30,774 nt of DNA. It comes from a virus. Within the stretch, counting starts at the first letter, position 1. Every line of letters begins with the position of its first letter. Under the pieces are notes generated by a model, which did not search any database, had not been told where the DNA came from, and worked only from the letters and a program-made list of their open reading frames with translations. The stretch is taken from IMG/VR virus record IMGVR_UViG_3300020129_000059, positions 1 through 30,774 of that record. One strand, written 5' to 3'. The position numbers were made by a program, and so were the translations under genes. This document shows, in pieces, positions 6,487 through 12,887 of this stretch.

Positions 6487-6687
6487 ATGACCACGCTGCG
6501 GATCGAGATGGACCGGGGAAATGGTTGGGAATTGCGTGGCGAAGGCGAGACCGACGCCACGCTGACCGAGCGGGAACTGGTCGCCTACTGCTCGCAGTAT
6601 GCCCATCGCGTGCTTCGGGATGGCGTCGAGATCATGCGCGCCCATCGCGCCCGCAACGGCCGGGTGGTTGTCCATGTCGCCCGCTGA
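6487..6687 (+). CDS. Small unknown protein of a plus-strand regulator module
   Basis: A 66-residue protein, ATG at 6487 with GAGGAGG eight bases upstream. The sequence has alternating charged and hydrophobic residues: TTLRIEMDRGNGWELRGEGE, then LTERELVAYCSQYAHRVLRD, ending in RVVVHVAR. No known motif is visible. It overlaps the start of the HTH gene by 14 bases and probably shares its promoter. It runs against the surrounding minus-strand operon, so it may belong to an acquired module. It could be a partner or modulator of the HTH protein. Confidence 0.68.
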   Translation: MTTLRIEMDRGNGWELRGEGETDATLTERELVAYCSQYAHRVLRDGVEIMRAHRARNGRVVVHVAR

Positions 6688-6889
6688 GGTCCGCGCGGCG
6701 CGCGAGCGGTTGGGGATGACGCCGGCCCAGCTCGCGGCGGCGCTGGAATGCACGGTGCGCGCGGTGCAGCAATGGGAGACCGGCGCCCGCAATCCGCCTG
6801 GACCGGCCAGGGTGGCGATGCGCCTGCTCATGCCGCCACCTGTGCGTCGCCGTCTGCCGGCCGGAACACCGAGGCAATGTGGCGGCTGA
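6674..6889 (+). CDS. HTH (XRE/Cro-like) regulator on the opposite strand
   Basis: A 71-residue DNA-binding protein. Residues 1-50 form a compact helix-turn-helix: SPAEVRAARERLGMTPAQLA followed by LECTVRAVQQWETGARNPPG. The WETG turn is typical of XRE/Cro folds. The last 20 residues are basic and lack a visible domain. The gene starts inside the end of the 6487 gene and ends 62 bases inside the 3' end of the convergent methyltransferase gene. The palindromes at 6426-6470 are its probable operators. It may regulate only its own module, or the modification genes whose transcription it opposes. Confidence 0.78.
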   Translation: MSPAEVRAARERLGMTPAQLAAALECTVRAVQQWETGARNPPGPARVAMRLLMPPPVRRRLPAGTPRQCGG

Positions 6890-7553
6890 GCGGGAGAGGT
6901 ATCTTCGCGATCAAGGCGCTGGCCTGCTTACGCTTCGTAGAACCGCTGCTGTTCTGCCGCATCGGACTGCTGTTCCGACCAAACCAACCGTCTGAGCCTC
7001 CGCCGACCTTGACGCCTGGCGCTGCCTTGCGGCGCTCATCCAATGCCTTGTCCCACCAAAGCGCGCCGCTACCTCGCTGCTTGACCTCCTTGAAATCCCT
7101 GGACGTGATCGGCATTAGCGCCGGCACATCGCCCCACAGATAGTAGCTGCCGAAATTCCAGCGCGCTCGCCCGACCCACTTCTGCGCCCCTCGCACGTTC
7201 TCCACGATCAGCGGAATATGCCGCCCAGCCGCTTCACTAGCCTCACGTTGAATGCGGAAGCATGCCTCAAACAGCGTGTTGTCCGGTGGCGGCAGAGCCT
7301 TGGCCCGAGACCATGGCATGGCGCGATAGCTATAGCCCTGGCACGGAGGACTAGCGACGATCAGATCAGCATCGCGGAACTGCGAGCCATGCAGCGTCAG
7401 AACGTCCTGTATGACCAGCGTCGCTGGGAAGCGGTGCTTGCCGCACTCCTGCCGCTCGATGTCGAAGCCTATCACGTCGTAACCTTCGGCAAGAAGCCCA
7501 TCGGTCCACCCGCCGAGGCCACAGAATAGGTCGATGGCAAGGGGGCGCATCAT
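6828..7553 (-). CDS. DNA cytosine-C5 methyltransferase (Dcm-like)
   Basis: A 241-residue enzyme that transfers a methyl group from S-adenosylmethionine to cytosine C5 in DNA. Motif I is DLFCGLGGW (residues 8-16), motif IV is SPPCQGYS with catalytic Cys71, and motif VI is IVENVRG (117-122). The region after residue 135 is short and lacks an obvious QxRxR motif, so the target-recognition part is reduced compared with typical enzymes of more than 300 residues. Such compact Dcm-like enzymes are common in phages. ATG 7553 overlaps the TGA of the GcrA-like gene (ATGA). The stop is followed by an ATGA remnant where the next operon gene would be expected. The last 62 bases are overlapped by the convergent HTH gene. 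Confidence 0.88.
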   Translation of the reverse strand: MMRPLAIDLFCGLGGWTDGLLAEGYDVIGFDIERQECGKHRFPATLVIQDVLTLHGSQFRDADLIVASPPCQGYSYRAMPWSRAKALPPPDNTLFEACFRIQREASEAAGRHIPLIVENVRGAQKWVGRARWNFGSYYLWGDVPALMPITSRDFKEVKQRGSGALWWDKALDERRKAAPGVKVGGGSDGWFGRNSSPMRQNSSGSTKRKQASALIAKIPLPLSRHIASVFRPADGDAQVAA

Positions 7554-8083
7554 GCGGCCTCCGCAATCAGCGAGACGCGGCGCACGAACACCCGCCGGCG
7601 GTGCGCAGCGCACCACGAGCCGTGATCCACGGTGGGGCCGCCGCACATCGTCCAGGGAGCTGCCGTGTCGTCGGTCCACTGGCACGTCGTGACGCTGGAA
7701 AAAACCACCGACCGCACGTGTGGACTCAAGGGGGGCGCGGCCGGTGGCAGCTCCGGTGGCGGGGCAGCCGCCGGAGGGTCTGGGCGAACGATGCGGACCT
7801 GGGGCTCGGGCGATGGCGGCTCGCGCTGCGCCCTGGGAGCCGCCTGAACGGCGCGGGGCTTCGGTGCCCCCGGCAGTGGCGAGGGCCGCGGCAGCAGGCC
7901 CAGGCGTCGCGCACGGCCGATGGCGGCGGACTTGGTGCGCCCGATCCGCAGCCCGATCTGCGCGGTCGACATGCCGCCGTTCCACAGCAGCGTCAGCCGG
8001 GCGTCGTCGTCCGGATCCCAGACGCGGGACTCCCACTCGACGAGCGTGTCACCGCGCCAGATGTGGCAGTGCCAGGCGTCCAT
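7550..8083 (-). CDS. GcrA-family transcription regulator
   Basis: A 177-residue protein of the GcrA cell-cycle regulator family, which in alphaproteobacteria binds RNA polymerase sigma70 and methylated DNA to control cell-cycle genes. An N-terminal HTH (DPDDDARLTLLWNGGMST, then GLRIGRTKSAAIGRARRLGL, residues 24-62) matches the family's helix and K-x-A-x-G-x-x-x-R pattern. A Pro/Ala-rich linker of about 60 residues follows. The C-terminus (133-168) has CQWTDD, MCGGPT and SWCAAHRRRVF, which agree with the family's C-terminal Cys/His segment. An extra N-terminal stretch of about 20 residues is unusual. It lies between a DpdA-like gene and a C5 methyltransferase, so it may read or control DNA modified by these enzymes. 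Confidence 0.85.
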   Translation of the reverse strand: MDAWHCHIWRGDTLVEWESRVWDPDDDARLTLLWNGGMSTAQIGLRIGRTKSAAIGRARRLGLLPRPSPLPGAPKPRAVQAAPRAQREPPSPEPQVRIVRPDPPAAAPPPELPPAAPPLSPHVRSVVFSSVTTCQWTDDTAAPWTMCGGPTVDHGSWCAAHRRRVFVRRVSLIAEAA

Positions 8084-8706
8084 TAGGCAGCCGCCTTCAG
8101 CAGCAGATCAGGCTGCCGCGACCAGTTATCCAGTTTCGGCAAGGTGACGGCGTAGCGTGTGGCGCTGCTGCCATCGACGCTGTCGGCACCGGAGGCCGCA
8201 GCGAGCCGCATCCGACGCTCGGTGTTGACGCGCGCTACGTGGTAATGGACCTCCTTGCTGCGGCAGAACGCGCCCCAGCGCTCCATGGTGGCTAGCTTCC
8301 ATTCCGTCGACCCGCCGAGGAACACGCCGACATTGCGCCCGACCAGTGGAGCAACGTGCTCCTCCTCCATGCCGTCCTGCACCGCGAGCAGCGCGGTGGG
8401 ACAGGCCGACAGACAGCGGTTGAGCCATCGGGTGCTGAGTTGCAGGCTGTCGAGGCCGCCGGCGACGATATCAGGCAGCACAATCCAGTCAGCTCCGGCG
8501 CCCAACTTGTCGATCAGCTTGTCGAATGCGTCTTCATCGAACGGGCGGCCGGCCTGGAAGTCGGCCCACGCACCGTTGTCGATGGCGTAATTCGGGAACC
8601 CTTCGGTGCGCCACACGCCGGCACGAGACACGAGGAGACGCCACCCCCGCCCGCGCAGAGCTGCGAGATTGCGGCGCGTTCCGGTGCGGCTGGCGTAGCA
8701 GATCAC
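8083..8706 (-). CDS. DpdA-like / tRNA-guanine transglycosylase-like enzyme
   Basis: A 207-residue protein that appears to be a minimal TGT/DpdA fold. DpdA enzymes replace guanine in DNA with 7-deazaguanine bases; TGT does so in tRNA. Several segments align by eye with TGT motifs: YAIDNGAW (Asp43, like DSGGFQ), LLAVQDGM (like FGIVQGG), VFLGGSTEWK (like GGLAVGE), and GADSVDGSSATRY (Asp178, like the nucleophile in DMFDCVxPTR). The N-terminal ASRTGTRRNL motif is typical of short DpdA2-like phage proteins. The zinc-binding CxCxxC site of tRNA-type TGTs is absent, which favours a DNA substrate. No preQ0 synthesis genes occur in the window, so the base would have to come from the host or another locus. 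The start is GTG 8706 in a GTGA overlap. Confidence 0.78.
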   Translation of the reverse strand: MICYASRTGTRRNLAALRGRGWRLLVSRAGVWRTEGFPNYAIDNGAWADFQAGRPFDEDAFDKLIDKLGAGADWIVLPDIVAGGLDSLQLSTRWLNRCLSACPTALLAVQDGMEEEHVAPLVGRNVGVFLGGSTEWKLATMERWGAFCRSKEVHYHVARVNTERRMRLAAASGADSVDGSSATRYAVTLPKLDNWSRQPDLLLKAAA

Positions 8707-9092
8707 GGCCGTTCCGCCTGATGGTCGGTCGGCTGCGGGGTGACGGTGATGAGGGTGATGCCGCCTGCGGACTCGATCTGATGCCAGGCGCCGGCCGGGA
8801 TCACGATCAGCAGGTTCGCGGACAGCGAGCGTGGCACCATGAAGCCGTCTTCGTCGATCAGTCGCAGAAAGCCATCGCCCTCTGCGACTAGGATTAATTC
8901 CTCGCCGCTGTTATGGCGCTCCCAGGCCGACGTGCCGCTGAACTTTACCGTGCTGATGAAGCCATCGCGGTAGGGATAGGTGGGGCCGAAGCACTTGGCT
9001 TCGAGGTCGGCACCGCTGCTGTTGGGCGTCCGGTCAGTGAGACCAGCGACGCCGTTGCACTCCGCCGAGAGGTTGATGGCGCGGGTTCTCAC
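8703..9092 (-). CDS. Cupin-domain protein
   Basis: A 129-residue protein with a single cupin barrel. The first cupin motif is reduced: WERHNSGEELILVAEGDGFL has one His and the Glu. The second motif, LLIVIPAGAWHQIESAGG, is standard (PxGxxH). One of the usual metal-binding His residues is therefore missing. Single-domain cupins can bind sugars or small molecules, or act as isomerases or dioxygenases; none can be chosen here. It lies between the DpdA-like gene and the glycoside hydrolase, with GTGA overlaps on both sides. A role in base or sugar metabolism linked to either neighbour is possible. Confidence 0.82.
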   Translation of the reverse strand: MRTRAINLSAECNGVAGLTDRTPNSSGADLEAKCFGPTYPYRDGFISTVKFSGTSAWERHNSGEELILVAEGDGFLRLIDEDGFMVPRSLSANLLIVIPAGAWHQIESAGGITLITVTPQPTDHQAERP

Positions 9093-10786
9093 GGCTCAAT
9101 CACCAACAGCCGCGTGGTCGCGTGCATCGAGGTCAGATGCACCGTCTGCGCCGAGGTGGTCAGCACCGGCTGGTCGAAGCTGGCGTTGGGCCGGATTTCA
9201 TACTCAGTGACCCGCTTCGGCGCGGTGCCGAACCTGACCGTCACCTCTCGCTCATCACCCTCCGGCTCGATCTGCTCGTTGTAGACGAACAGCAGGAACT
9301 CGCCGTTCGATCGCTGGAACAGCGCATGCTGCGTGCCGCTGTTGGGCGAGGCCTCGTTGATCGGGCCGTGACCGCCCTCGACGGTGTAATCCAGCTTGCC
9401 GGGTTGGAACGTGCGTGCGGTGGCGCCGCGGTCGCCGGCCAGCGTGTGCATGGCACGCATCGCGTAGGCGGATGGGCGGGGGTTGTTGGCGTCCTTGGGG
9501 AAGAACCCGCACGGGTGATGCGTGCCGTAGTCGAAGAGCGGATACCACATCATGGAGTGGATTTTGAGCCGCCATGCCGACAGCATCATCCACGGCGTGT
9601 AATAGCCATCGAGGTGGTCGTCGGTGCCGTTGACGCCATACAAGGTGGTCTGCCACTCGGTCATCGAAATCGGCTTGTCGGAGCCGTAGGCCTTGCGCAG
9701 CCCGATGACCACGTCGTCGAACGCGCCGTCGCGATTGGCGCCACCATCCAGATCGCAGACATTCGGCGGGTAGAAGTGCCCGGCGATGATGTCCATGCGT
9801 GCGTTGAGGTAGGCGATATCCTCCGCCGAGCAGTAGCCCGGCGTGATGTAGCCCTCGGGATACGGCAGCCCGAACACGATGGACGGGCCGACAACCGGGA
9901 TGCCGGGCAGCTTGTTGCGCCACAGACAATCCTGAATATCCTTCGTCATCTGCGGCGGGACTTCGCCGTAGCCGAAGTTGGTGTTCGGTTCATTCAATCC
10001 TTCGACCATTACGAAGCCGCTGGCCGGATCGCGGGCCAGCTCGAGCGTGGCCTCGGCGTCAGCGACGTTGCCATTGGCCGCCACACCACCGACGAAGCGA
10101 TGGCCCTGCGCGGCCAACAACGGCAGCCACGGCCGCAGGATCTCCATGCGATAGGCGGCTGTATAGACGCGGTTGATCGGATAGTTGGTCGATCCGTTCA
10201 TGAGCCAGTCGTAGGCAGCAATGACGGTCTCGGGGCGGTAGTCGGCGGGCCAGCTGCCCCAGACGTTGTTGGTGTCCATGCTCGGGAACATGTCGCAGCC
10301 GCTGTAGTTACAGAGGAAGTCGGCGATGCGGCTGGCTTGGATGCCATTCCCGGGTGATGGCCCCGGACCAGGATCGGGCGGGGTGATGGTCTCCGGCGGG
10401 ACGACCGGCTGCGGCGGGACCGTAACGCCGCCATTCGCTGTGATAGCGATGCGCTTGGTGCTCTCCTGCCCGGCCTGGTTCCATACGTTGATGCTGACGG
10501 CATCGTCGACCAGCATGGCCGGCGGCAGGTAGCTCAGCGTCGCGAGGGCCGCGTTGATGCCCGCCAGCGGCGCGTCGACGCGGACCTTCTTGCCGCTCTT
10601 GAGCGGGTCGCTGACCTGCACATCGCCGTGGTCGCAACTCAGGTTCAGCGCCATGGTGCCGCCTGCGGTCGCGGCATAGGGATCGGTCACCGAGCAGCCG
10701 GGGATCGGGATGCCTTGCGACACCGACACCTTCTCCGGCGCGTTGATGACCGGCGGTGCGACGCCGGCTTTGACCTCAGTTGCCAT
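9089..10786 (-). CDS. Glycoside hydrolase with N-terminal beta domain
   Basis: A 565-residue modular protein. Residues 10-125 form a beta domain with SVSQGIPIPGCSVTDPYAAT, then INAALATLSYLPP and VWNQAGQESTK. The pattern resembles repeat domains of alphaproteobacterial (especially Acetobacteraceae) surface proteins. A Pro-rich linker follows (about 127-152). The rest is a clan GH-A type catalytic domain: MVEGLNEPN (acid/base Glu, about residue 265) and ISMTEWQ (nucleophile Glu, about 376), similar to GH39/GH5-type enzymes. A C-terminal beta domain begins near 475. No signal peptide is seen. The ATG at 10786 has GGTGG upstream; the longer frame upstream of it is not family-like. The substrate is probably a polysaccharide. 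It sits in the early operon rather than with the tail genes, so it may not be a virion depolymerase. Confidence 0.82.
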   Translation of the reverse strand: MATEVKAGVAPPVINAPEKVSVSQGIPIPGCSVTDPYAATAGGTMALNLSCDHGDVQVSDPLKSGKKVRVDAPLAGINAALATLSYLPPAMLVDDAVSINVWNQAGQESTKRIAITANGGVTVPPQPVVPPETITPPDPGPGPSPGNGIQASRIADFLCNYSGCDMFPSMDTNNVWGSWPADYRPETVIAAYDWLMNGSTNYPINRVYTAAYRMEILRPWLPLLAAQGHRFVGGVAANGNVADAEATLELARDPASGFVMVEGLNEPNTNFGYGEVPPQMTKDIQDCLWRNKLPGIPVVGPSIVFGLPYPEGYITPGYCSAEDIAYLNARMDIIAGHFYPPNVCDLDGGANRDGAFDDVVIGLRKAYGSDKPISMTEWQTTLYGVNGTDDHLDGYYTPWMMLSAWRLKIHSMMWYPLFDYGTHHPCGFFPKDANNPRPSAYAMRAMHTLAGDRGATARTFQPGKLDYTVEGGHGPINEASPNSGTQHALFQRSNGEFLLFVYNEQIEPEGDEREVTVRFGTAPKRVTEYEIRPNASFDQPVLTTSAQTVHLTSMHATTRLLVIEP

Positions 10787-11078
10787 AATCCACCATCCCC
10801 GCCCCGTATTTGACCCGGCCAGGATCGGCCGTGCCGGTCTGCGCCAGCCACGCCTGGCCGTCGGCACTGCGCAGCCACACAACGTCCAGCCGGTTGCGCT
10901 CGCAGTAGGCCAGCCCCTCGTCCTTGAGCCGCCGCAGCGCCGCCAGCGTGCGATTGATGGCGCTCACGCCGCTCTGGCCGTAGACCCGGACGGCGATCTC
11001 GGACGCGGTGCTGCCCTCCTGGTCGAGGACCGCGAGATAGGCGCGCAGGCCGTCAGCGGGTGGGGTGGTCTTGGTCAT
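10776..11078 (-). CDS. Winged-helix-like small DNA-binding protein
   Basis: A 100-residue protein. Residues 20-60 read GSTASEIAVRVYGQSGVSAI, then RTLAALRRLKDEGLAYCERN, which looks like a winged helix with a recognition helix and a following strand. The C-terminal part ends in a short Gly/Asp-rich tail. It starts at ATG 11078 in an ATGA overlap and overlaps the start of the glycoside hydrolase by 11 bases. A transcriptional role is likely. It could also be a small DNA-packaging or replication helper, since winged helices are widespread. Confidence 0.7.
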   Translation of the reverse strand: MTKTTPPADGLRAYLAVLDQEGSTASEIAVRVYGQSGVSAINRTLAALRRLKDEGLAYCERNRLDVVWLRSADGQAWLAQTGTADPGRVKYGAGMVDYGN

Positions 11079-11467
11079 TGCTGATTTCCCGGTGCAGCCG
11101 CTCCATCCGCGTCCGCCGGCCCCTGAGTTGTAGCCGCGCGAAGGCGTGCTTCATCCGCCGCCAAATGGCGTTCCATATCCGCACTGTTCGCGGTCCAATC
11201 CCGCTTGAGGGCAGCCTCGTCGTAACGCAGCTTCTGCGCGGCGATCGCCAGCGAGCGCTCGTCCAAGCCGGCGTATTCGAGGAAGGCAGCGAGGAATGTC
11301 GGCGACCGGCGGATCAGTCGCGCCAGCGTGACCACGTTGGGGACGCTCTCGCCGTTAAAGTAGCGGAAAGCTGAGCGCTCTGAGCACTCGGCCGCCGCCT
11401 CGAGTTCGCGCGCCGTTCCGAACGCCGACCGCAGCGCCTCACTAAGATGCGAGAGTGTACGGTTCAT
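11075..11467 (-). CDS. Helix-turn-helix protein of unknown role
   Basis: A 130-residue protein with an HTH-like N-terminal half: TLSHLSEALRSAFGTARELE, then AAECSERSAFRYFNGESVPN, followed by VVTLARLIRRSPTFLAAFLE. The SERSAFRYFNGE turn resembles XRE-type recognition helices. The C-terminal half is a charged helix with many Ala and Asp residues. It starts at ATG 11467, overlapping the stop of the small membrane gene, and ends in ATGA with the winged-helix gene. It is probably a phage regulator; its target is unknown. Confidence 0.72.
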   Translation of the reverse strand: MNRTLSHLSEALRSAFGTARELEAAAECSERSAFRYFNGESVPNVVTLARLIRRSPTFLAAFLEYAGLDERSLAIAAQKLRYDEAALKRDWTANSADMERHLAADEARLRAATTQGPADADGAAAPGNQQ

Positions 11468-11622
11468 TACATTTCCCGCCAGTTATGACAGTGACATTCG
11501 TCACCTGGACCGTCAGAAGCACCGAGATGGACAGCCATGCCGATGACGATGCCGACCGGAATTGAGATGACGCCCCACAGCAGCAGCGCCGCGCAGCCCA
11601 GGCCGATATCCCCGAAGTCCAT
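11467..11622 (-). CDS. Small membrane protein, 51 residues
   Basis: A short gene with ATG at 11622 preceded by GGGGGAAA. The protein has one long hydrophobic helix (AALLLWGVISIPVGIVIGMA, residues 11-30) and a Cys/His-rich tail containing ECHCHNW. The tail may bind metal. Its stop codon overlaps the next gene's ATG. Size and topology fit a small inner-membrane phage protein; a superinfection-exclusion or lysis-related role is possible but not shown. Confidence 0.65.
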   Translation of the reverse strand: MDFGDIGLGCAALLLWGVISIPVGIVIGMAVHLGASDGPGDECHCHNWREM

Positions 11623-11661
11623 TACAGTTTCCCCCGAAACAATGTGGCGGCTACGGCGGCA

Positions 11662-12018
11662 TCAGGCGGCCTCGATGCGGCTAAAGAGTTCGGTCAGTTC
11701 ATCGAACGCCGCTGCGAACTCGGCATTTTCCTCACTGGTCTCCTCGCACCGCGGCTCCGGTGGCTGCGACGGCTCGGGCATTGCCGTGAGCATGTCAGGA
11801 TGGAAAGAGAACCATTCCCTGCGGGGATCGAGCCGTTGATCCGCGAAGCGCCGATGGAACCACTTCTCGAGATATCTGCCGCCATCCACGACACGTATGA
11901 CGCAGAGAGCATCGTGGTTCGCAGTTTGAAGGGCGCTGAGACGCTCCTCCATCTGGCGCTCTGTCCAGCCGATCTTGACGGGGCCATGCGCCCCTTGGCG
12001 GACTATGTAGACGGTCAT
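11662..12018 (-). CDS. GIY-YIG-like nuclease-family protein (T5orf172/Mug113 type)
   Basis: A 118-residue protein with an N-terminal GIY-YIG-like core. TVYIVRQG and PVKIGWTE (residues 2-20) correspond to the GIY and YIG elements. RLSALQTANHDAL follows, then GGRYLEKWFHRRFADQRL with Glu51 and His55 in the catalytic positions, and REWFSF. This is the pattern of the T5orf172/Mug113 branch. A charged, acidic tail of about 40 residues follows. Such proteins occur in many phages, often with unclear function; DNA cleavage is plausible. It starts at ATG 12018, overlapping the stop of the Cro-like gene. Confidence 0.8.
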   Translation of the reverse strand: MTVYIVRQGAHGPVKIGWTERQMEERLSALQTANHDALCVIRVVDGGRYLEKWFHRRFADQRLDPRREWFSFHPDMLTAMPEPSQPPEPRCEETSEENAEFAAAFDELTELFSRIEAA

Positions 12019-12260
12019 CAGGCCGCCTCGCAGACGGCCATCGCATCGCCAACGGTCGATGGTTTGGTGCGCGCCAGAGCGGCAACCGTGAGCCCAGGAA
12101 CGCTGCCTTGAGCCAGGTCAACGATCAGATGCCAGTGCCGCGCCGGAATGCCGCGATGGAACCAGCTCTTGACGGACTCCCGATTCAGCCCAAGCGCATC
12201 GGCCACCACGGCGCGACCGCCGAGGGCTCGAAGAACTGTAGCGTGGTAGTTCTCGCACAT
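12018..12260 (-). CDS. Cro-like HTH protein, first gene of the leftward operon
   Basis: An 80-residue protein. VLRALGGRAVVADALGLNRE followed by SVKSWFHRGIPARHWHLIVD is the classic pattern of Cro-like 'carph-isopro' repressors: ALGG-x-x-x-VADALGL, then W-x-x-RGIPARHW. It is the first gene of the leftward operon, and the operators O1/O2 lie just upstream of it. It probably competes with the CI-like repressor, as in lambda. No good ribosome site precedes the ATG at 12260, so translation may be leaderless or weak. Confidence 0.8.
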   Translation of the reverse strand: MCENYHATVLRALGGRAVVADALGLNRESVKSWFHRGIPARHWHLIVDLAQGSVPGLTVAALARTKPSTVGDAMAVCEAA

Positions 12261-12272
12261 TCCTCACAGTCT

Positions 12273-12312
12273 GGGTGCAATTTGCGCGCAGAGCAAGAGC
12301 TAAATTGCGCCA
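12273..12312. promoter_or_regulatory. Left operator pair O1/O2
   Basis: O1 is GGGTGCAATTTGCGCGC (12273-12289). O2 (12296-12312) carries the same core on the other strand, AAATTGCGCC. Their starts are 23 bases apart. The complement of O4, downstream of the repressor gene, matches O1 at 16 of 17 positions. The pair lies between the divergent Cro-like and CI-like genes, so it can control both. I could not place a convincing -10/-35 pair here. Confidence 0.68.
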
Positions 12313-12347
12313 TACCCCCGGAGACAAAATGCCCCCATACTCGCCGG

Positions 12348-12755
12348 GTGTCTAAAAAAGCCAGACCCATCTCCACGCGCGCCATAACCGAGCAGGTCGG
12401 AGAGCGTATTCAGTGGGCGCGCGAGTTGATCGAGCCCAATCGCTCCGCTTTTGCGCGGATCGCCGGCATTGACCGTGGGCTGCTGCGCGCCATCGAAACC
12501 GGCCGGCGCGTGCCGTCAATTTTTGCCGTTATCTCCCTGGCCCATCGGATGCGCGTCAGCACTGACTACATTCTGACGGGGTCAATGCGAGGTGTAGATG
12601 GTGAACTGGCGCTAAAGCTAATAGAGCTGCATCCCGAGCTCGCAGCTTCTTCCAGCCAAGCAGCCGGGCGGTCCGCAGACACCCCTGGCACGGGCGGCGG
12701 ACCGAGCATACCGACCCTGCCCAGGAGACCGTCCCAGTCTCCGCTTCGAGCCTGA
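12348..12755 (+). CDS. CI-like phage repressor (XRE family)
   Basis: A 135-residue regulator with an N-terminal HTH: ITEQVGERIQWARELIEPNR, then FARIAGIDRGLLRAIETGRR and VPSIFAVISLAHRMRVSTDY. The ETGRR-VPSI turn and the Tyr-Ile-Leu-Thr-Gly end match XRE repressors. The last 70 residues are low-complexity Ser/Pro-rich, and no peptidase domain is visible, so RecA-driven self-cleavage is unlikely. GTG 12348 is the best start; there is no clear ribosome site, and a leaderless transcript is possible. It is flanked by operator pairs on both sides and probably maintains lysogeny. Confidence 0.75.
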   Translation: MSKKARPISTRAITEQVGERIQWARELIEPNRSAFARIAGIDRGLLRAIETGRRVPSIFAVISLAHRMRVSTDYILTGSMRGVDGELALKLIELHPELAASSSQAAGRSADTPGTGGGPSIPTLPRRPSQSPLRA

Positions 12756-12812
12756 TCTTCCGCGCGTTTTTCATGACGACATAGCCACAAGAAATCCGCC
12801 AAGGCCCGGCGT

Positions 12813-12856
12813 GGGTGCAATTTGTACTTGACGTGGGCGCAAATTGCACCCAGGAT
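12813..12856 (+). promoter_or_regulatory. Right operator pair O3/O4 with candidate promoter
   Basis: O3 is GGGTGCAATTTGTACTT (12813-12829) and O4 is GGGCGCAAATTGCACCC (12835-12851), an imperfect 17-base palindrome. Their starts are 22 bases apart. A good -35, TTGACG (12828-12833), is followed after 17 bases by a poor -10, CAGGAT (12851-12856). O4 fills the spacer, so repressor binding would block the promoter. This promoter would start the rightward operon at 12888. Confidence 0.65.
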
Positions 12857-12887
12857 GTGATCCATCGATACAGATGGATTGCCTCCA

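Larger units (their letters stand above)
6400..6837. repeat. 13-bp near-direct repeats flanking an inserted module
   Basis: TGCTCATGCGGCC at 6400-6412 and TGCTCATGCCGCC at 6825-6837 differ at one base. The left copy contains the start of the VRR-NUC gene; the right copy contains the stop of the methyltransferase gene plus a leftover ATGA. They bracket the plus-strand regulator pair. The simplest reading is that the module was inserted at an ATGA junction and the junction sequence was partly duplicated. An 18-base identity, 5993-6010 with 6825-6842, also links the ends of the VRR-NUC and methyltransferase genes. Confidence 0.5.

Noticed and set aside
6403-6831. Minus-strand 142-codon frame as a real gene
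   Set aside because: It is antisense to a convincing HTH gene and has no protein-like motif. Its perfect ATGA junctions are reported as a finding but not as a gene.
9122-10357. Long plus-strand frame (411 codons) opposite the glycoside hydrolase
   Set aside because: The minus strand contains both catalytic motifs and a coupled operon; the plus frame shows no recognisable domain.
12766-12772. T-run after the repressor as a terminator
   Set aside because: No convincing GC stem precedes the T-run.
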